Source: Bacilliculturomica massiliensis
Lineage (GTDB): Bacteria; Bacillota; Clostridia; Peptostreptococcales; Anaerovoracaceae
Direction: 5' to 3'
Length of the DNA stretch: 64,000 nucleotides
NCBI RefSeq assembly: GCF_900605495.1
Contig: NZ_LR027600.1
Span: 246,843 to 310,842 of the forward strand
Shown here: positions 61,226 to 64,000 of the stretch, in pieces
How positions within the stretch are numbered: position 1 is the first letter of the stretch
Layout of the letters: every line of letters begins with the position of its first letter
Notes under the pieces: generated by a model
Told to the model about the DNA's origin: nothing
Database searches by the model: none
Seen by the model: the letters and a program-made list of their open reading frames with translations, nothing else
Position numbers and translations under genes: made by a program

Positions 61226-62848
61226 CTATATTTCCTCTTTCTCTTTTCCGTACATCTTTCTGAGAACCACCAGTACGCCCAGCATCAGCAGGATGGCGAT
61301 GGGGAGCACGATGAATGCGTTCTGTACGAAACCGGCGATGATATAGCTTACAAAGGATACCGCCGCCGCGGTGATCGCGTAGGGCAGCTGCGTATTCACA
61401 TGGTTGATATGGTTACATTGTGCGCCGGCCGAGGCCATGATCGTCGTATCAGAGATCGGCGAGCAGTGGTCTCCGCAGACTGCGCCAGCCATACATGCGG
61501 AGATGGAGATGATCATCAGCTGATCGTTCTGGCCCGCGAATACGGCAACTACGATGGGGATCAGAATTCCGAAGGTGCCCCAGGAGGTTCCTGTTGCAAA
61601 AGCAAGGAAGCAGCCTACCAGGAAGATGATAGCGGGCAGGAAGTTGACCAGATTCCGCGCACTGCTTTCCATCAGTCCGGCGACGAATTCTGCAGCGCCC
61701 AGACTGTCGGTCATGGACTTCAGCGTCCAGGCGAAGGTCAGGATCAGGATAGCCGGAACCATGGCCTTGAAGCCGTCGGGAACGCAGGACATACAGTCGG
61801 TAAAACTCAGCACTCTTCTTGCCACGAAGAAGATGACGGCAAAGATCAGTGCGAAGAGACTGCCGGTGGACAGACCGATGGAGGCGTCGCTGCTGGAGAA
61901 CGATTCAACAAAGCTAGTTCCGGAGAAGAAACCGCCGGAATACATGATGCCTGCGGCACAGCACAGGATCAGCACTACCACGGGCAGCACCAGATCGATG
62001 ACTTTGCCGTTGCTTTCCACGATCTCTTTTTCCGCATCTGCATAGGGACGGTCCGGAGTGGTGTAGAGATCGCCGTTCAGAGCGTTGTCCTCGTGCTTTC
62101 TCATGGGTCCGAAATCAACCTGCAGCAGCGCAAGTCCGAGCATCATGATGATGGTCAGAATGGCGTAATAGTTAAAAGGAATCGCCTTGATAAAGACGGC
62201 GAAGCCGTCCTCGTCTCCCGGTACGAACCCGGCTACGGCCGCCGCCCACGATGAGATCGGGGCGATGATGCACACGGGCGCCGCCGTGGCGTCGATCAGA
62301 TACGCCAGCTTTGAGCGGGAAATGTGATGCTTGTCTGTGACGGGACGCATGACGCTTCCTACGGTCAGACAGTTGAAATAGTCGTCGATGAAGATCAGAA
62401 CACCCAGACACACGGTGGCAAGCTGAGCGCCGATCCTCGATTTGATATGGGTGTCGGCCCAGTCGCCGAAGGCCGCGGAACCGCCCGCTTTGTTCATCAG
62501 GCAGACCATGATGCCCAGAATGACCAGGAACACCAGAATGCCGACATTGTAGCTGTCAGAGAGCGATCCGATGATTCCGTCCTGAAGCACGTGGTTGAAG
62601 GTCCCCTCAAATGTGAACCCGGACCAGAACACTCCGCCGATGACGATTCCAAGGAACAGAGAACTGTAGACTTCTTTTGTGATCAGGGCCAAAACGATGG
62701 CGACCACGGGAGGAATCAGGGACCAGAAGCTTGCGTACATAGATGGAACGTATTCTTCTTCAGCCGCGAAAGCCAACAGAGGGCAGCTGATGATCATCAG
62801 TATAACAGGTACGATCGTTCCTGCCATACGACGCTGCATATTCTTCAT
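61226..62848 (-). CDS. NhaC-type antiporter family protein with signal-like N-terminus
   Basis: This 540-residue membrane protein has about 12-13 hydrophobic segments. It starts with a signal-peptide-like segment (about 8-28, ending AFAAEEE) before the first membrane helix. Typical stretches are FIDDYFNCLTVGSVMRPVTDKHHISRSKLAYLIDATAAPVC near residue 155-195 and the late GTSWGTFGILIPI and AVCGDHCSPISDTTIMASAGA. It belongs to the broad NhaC/arginine-ornithine-type ion transporter group; Na+ or an amino acid are possible substrates. It has GAGAGGAG before the ATG and a long leader with a tiny ORF at 63118. Confidence 0.83.
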   Translation of the reverse strand: MKNMQRRMAGTIVPVILMIISCPLLAFAAEEEYVPSMYASFWSLIPPVVAIVLALITKEVYSSLFLGIVIGGVFWSGFTFEGTFNHVLQDGIIGSLSDSYNVGILVFLVILGIMVCLMNKAGGSAAFGDWADTHIKSRIGAQLATVCLGVLIFIDDYFNCLTVGSVMRPVTDKHHISRSKLAYLIDATAAPVCIIAPISSWAAAVAGFVPGDEDGFAVFIKAIPFNYYAILTIIMMLGLALLQVDFGPMRKHEDNALNGDLYTTPDRPYADAEKEIVESNGKVIDLVLPVVVLILCCAAGIMYSGGFFSGTSFVESFSSSDASIGLSTGSLFALIFAVIFFVARRVLSFTDCMSCVPDGFKAMVPAILILTFAWTLKSMTDSLGAAEFVAGLMESSARNLVNFLPAIIFLVGCFLAFATGTSWGTFGILIPIVVAVFAGQNDQLMIISISACMAGAVCGDHCSPISDTTIMASAGAQCNHINHVNTQLPYAITAAAVSFVSYIIAGFVQNAFIVLPIAILLMLGVLVVLRKMYGKEKEEI

Positions 62849-63117
62849 GATGTTTCTCCTCTCTTAGAAAAGATAAAAATATAGTTAAAGGCATTTACAT
62901 TTGGTCAGAGTAGGCGGTCGGTAGCCAAAATGCGGCCGGCTGGAGCTGCTCCGACGGCGAGGCCGGGTATCCGCGGTCTCCCGGGATATGGCGGCCAGAA
63001 AAATAACAATAAGAAATAAGTAAAATTACGTTCAGAAAAATAAAAGGTCATAATAAGTTCGTTCCACAGTAGATATGCTCAGGATCCTCAGGATGAGAAC
63101 CTCCCTGAGTCCGTTTC

Positions 63118-63138
63118 TTATGTAGCATATTCTTTCAT
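63118..63138 (-). CDS. Six-codon leader ORF MKEYAT
   Basis: On the minus strand, GGGAGG (63151-63146) lies 7 nt before ATG GAA-rich codons M-K-E-Y-A-T and a TAA. It starts about 46 nt after a good promoter and 270 nt before the antiporter gene. Just after it, one CTCAGG (63109-63104) can pair with either of two CCTGAG copies (63092-63087, 63083-63078). This layout is that of an attenuation-type leader; translation is unproven. Confidence 0.45.
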   Translation of the reverse strand: MKEYAT

Positions 63139-63190
63139 CGATACACCTCCCTTTTCTGTCAAAATCAAGACAAAATATATCGTCACATGC

Positions 63191-63219
63191 ATTATATCAA
63201 GTAATTTGGCAGAATTCAA
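63191..63219 (-). promoter_or_regulatory. Promoter of antiporter leader
   Basis: On the minus strand TTGAAT (63219-63214), 17 nt, TATAAT (63196-63191). The leader to the antiporter start would be about 335 nt. Confidence 0.65.
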
Positions 63220-63565
63220 CGTGAAAAAATGAATTGTGCGTATATTCGGGATTTTATACCGTTTTTTGAAGCGGGAATGGCGCCGGGGCTGTTAATTGCT
63301 CGTTTCGTTCTGAGAATGGAAACGGGGCGGATCGATCGCGTTTTGCCCGGCAGGAAGACAGACATGGATCCGGCGTCGACCAATTGGATGGGGAAAAGAA
63401 CCTTTCTTCGAATAACGGGCAGCGGTATAAATGGGGTATTAATAAGGAAGCGTAAGATTTGCTTCTTTCGTTTCAGGACTTGCTCCTGCGCCTGCTGCAG
63501 TTGAAGGCCGGTTTCAGTTTGACAATGATTGGCCATTCTTTGATCCTGAAAGTTAATAAAAGTGC

Positions 63566-63594
63566 TTGACATTCCTGCTGGAGTTTGCTATTCT
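63566..63594 (+). promoter_or_regulatory. rRNA operon promoter 1
   Basis: TTGACA (63566-63571), 17 nt, TATTCT (63589-63594). The stretch 63220-63565 before it holds no supported feature. Confidence 0.8.
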
Positions 63595-63679
63595 AATCAA
63601 GCTGTTTGTGAACAGACAACGGCAGGAACGCCGGAATGACGGTCAACGATTGGATCGCGAAAAAAAGTGAGAAAAAGGG

Positions 63680-63708
63680 TTGACATGAAAAACGTAATCT
63701 GGTATTCT
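63680..63708 (+). promoter_or_regulatory. rRNA operon promoter 2
   Basis: TTGACA (63680-63685), 17 nt, TATTCT (63703-63708), the same hexamers as promoter 1. Confidence 0.82.
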
Positions 63709-63784
63709 AATATAGCTGTCCCCGAGAGGGGTTGGCAAATACGATCGGGGTCAAGTTTAAAACTTAAAAAAAGTTAAAAAGAGC

Positions 63785-63813
63785 TTGACAAAGGAAACGA
63801 CCGGTTGTATAAT
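63785..63813 (+). promoter_or_regulatory. rRNA operon promoter 3
   Basis: TTGACA (63785-63790), 17 nt, TATAAT (63808-63813), a perfect consensus promoter. Confidence 0.87.
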
Positions 63814-64000
63814 AAAAAAGCTCTGTAAAACAGAGCGGCGAGCTGTAAGGTTGAACGATCTGCAAGCGAGCACATGAACCTTGATAACTCCATAGTGTAG
63901 AAATTGAGTCAAAGAGAACATTAAGTTGTTCTCAACTGGAGAACCGGCTTCGGCCGGCAGACTTCAGGAAAGATTCAAGTACAAACAATCAACACCATGA
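63814..64000 (+). other. Leader of an rRNA operon
   Basis: The transcript starts with a GCTCTGT/ACAGAGC hairpin (63820-63836). A sequence typical of the region ahead of 16S rRNA genes follows (CCTTGATAACTCCATAGTGTA near 63880), with further GTTCTC/GAGAAC and CCGG-TTCG-type hairpins that could be processing sites. The 16S gene itself is not reached. The assignment rests on three consensus promoters and leader similarity. Confidence 0.7.

Noticed and set aside
63229..63504. 91-codon + strand open frame before the rRNA promoters
   Set aside because: No ribosome binding site and no recognisable sequence; probably chance.
1..64000. CRISPR arrays, tRNA genes, insertion sequences, prophage
   Set aside because: No regularly spaced repeat arrays, no clear tRNA cloverleaf and no transposase or phage genes were seen by eye; a tRNA scan was not possible.

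Overview
The window looks like chromosomal DNA of a moderately GC-rich, anaerobic, amino-acid- and peptide-using member of the Clostridia (Firmicutes). The basis is strong AGGAGG-type ribosome binding sites, TTG/GTG starts, a perfect CIRCE element, a glmS ribozyme, a cdaA-cdaR-glmM operon, long-form hpf, a raiA-type RNA, rubredoxin, and sigma-54 control of catabolic operons. I cannot name a species. No tRNA gene, CRISPR array, prophage or insertion sequence was recognised.

Layout. 1-3.2 kb: an HMP/thiamine-precursor uptake operon (thiamine-binding protein, permease, lipoprotein, ATPase). 3.4-4.5 kb: an esterase. 4.8-10.9 kb: a catabolic module with a sigma-54 activator, a sigma-54 promoter, an aspartoacylase-like deacylase, a YfcC-type carrier and an XRE regulator. 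The promoter region and first codons of the XRE gene are duplicated in front of the activator gene. 11-16 kb: an ECF sigma factor with a membrane partner, the yhdT-panF pantothenate uptake pair, and a VTC-type polyphosphate polymerase. 16.2-19.4 kb: CIRCE-hsp20, an esterase with an 18-nt tandem repeat, and a GMP synthetase whose glutaminase domain has lost its catalytic part. 19.6-25.5 kb: a more AT-rich accessory stretch of small regulators (ArsR, XRE, TetR), hydrolases, a lipoprotein, a flavin-type oxidase, a dehydrogenase and a small membrane gene frameshifted at a T9 tract.

25.7-32.2 kb: a GHKL sensor kinase, a PTS-EIIC/EAL fusion, a membrane GDPD and a LUD protein. 32.4-37.5 kb: a RocB-like peptidase and an amidohydrolase behind a sigma-54 promoter, divergent from their likely activator. 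37.6-43.3 kb: rubredoxin, cfa, an XRE-like gene, a methyltransferase, a DUF3788 gene and glutamine-dependent NAD synthetase. 43.8-50.2 kb: a VanY/SLH carboxypeptidase, a YhaM-like exoribonuclease, an orphan C-terminal half of a CCA-adding enzyme, recD2 and comF. 50.2-51.6 kb: a raiA-type structured RNA, a cluster of DnaA boxes and hpf. 51.7-58.4 kb: cdaA-cdaR-glmM, then glmS on the opposite strand behind its ribozyme. 58.5-63.2 kb: a threonine-aldolase-like enzyme and two NhaC-type antiporters, one with a six-codon leader ORF. 63.5-64.0 kb: three tandem consensus promoters and the leader of an rRNA operon whose 16S gene starts beyond the window.

The most unusual items are the duplicated XRE/sigma-54 leader, the glutaminase-less GMP synthetase, the orphan CCA-enzyme half, and the raiA RNA next to the DnaA-box cluster. 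All functional statements come from reading motifs by eye; no database search was run.
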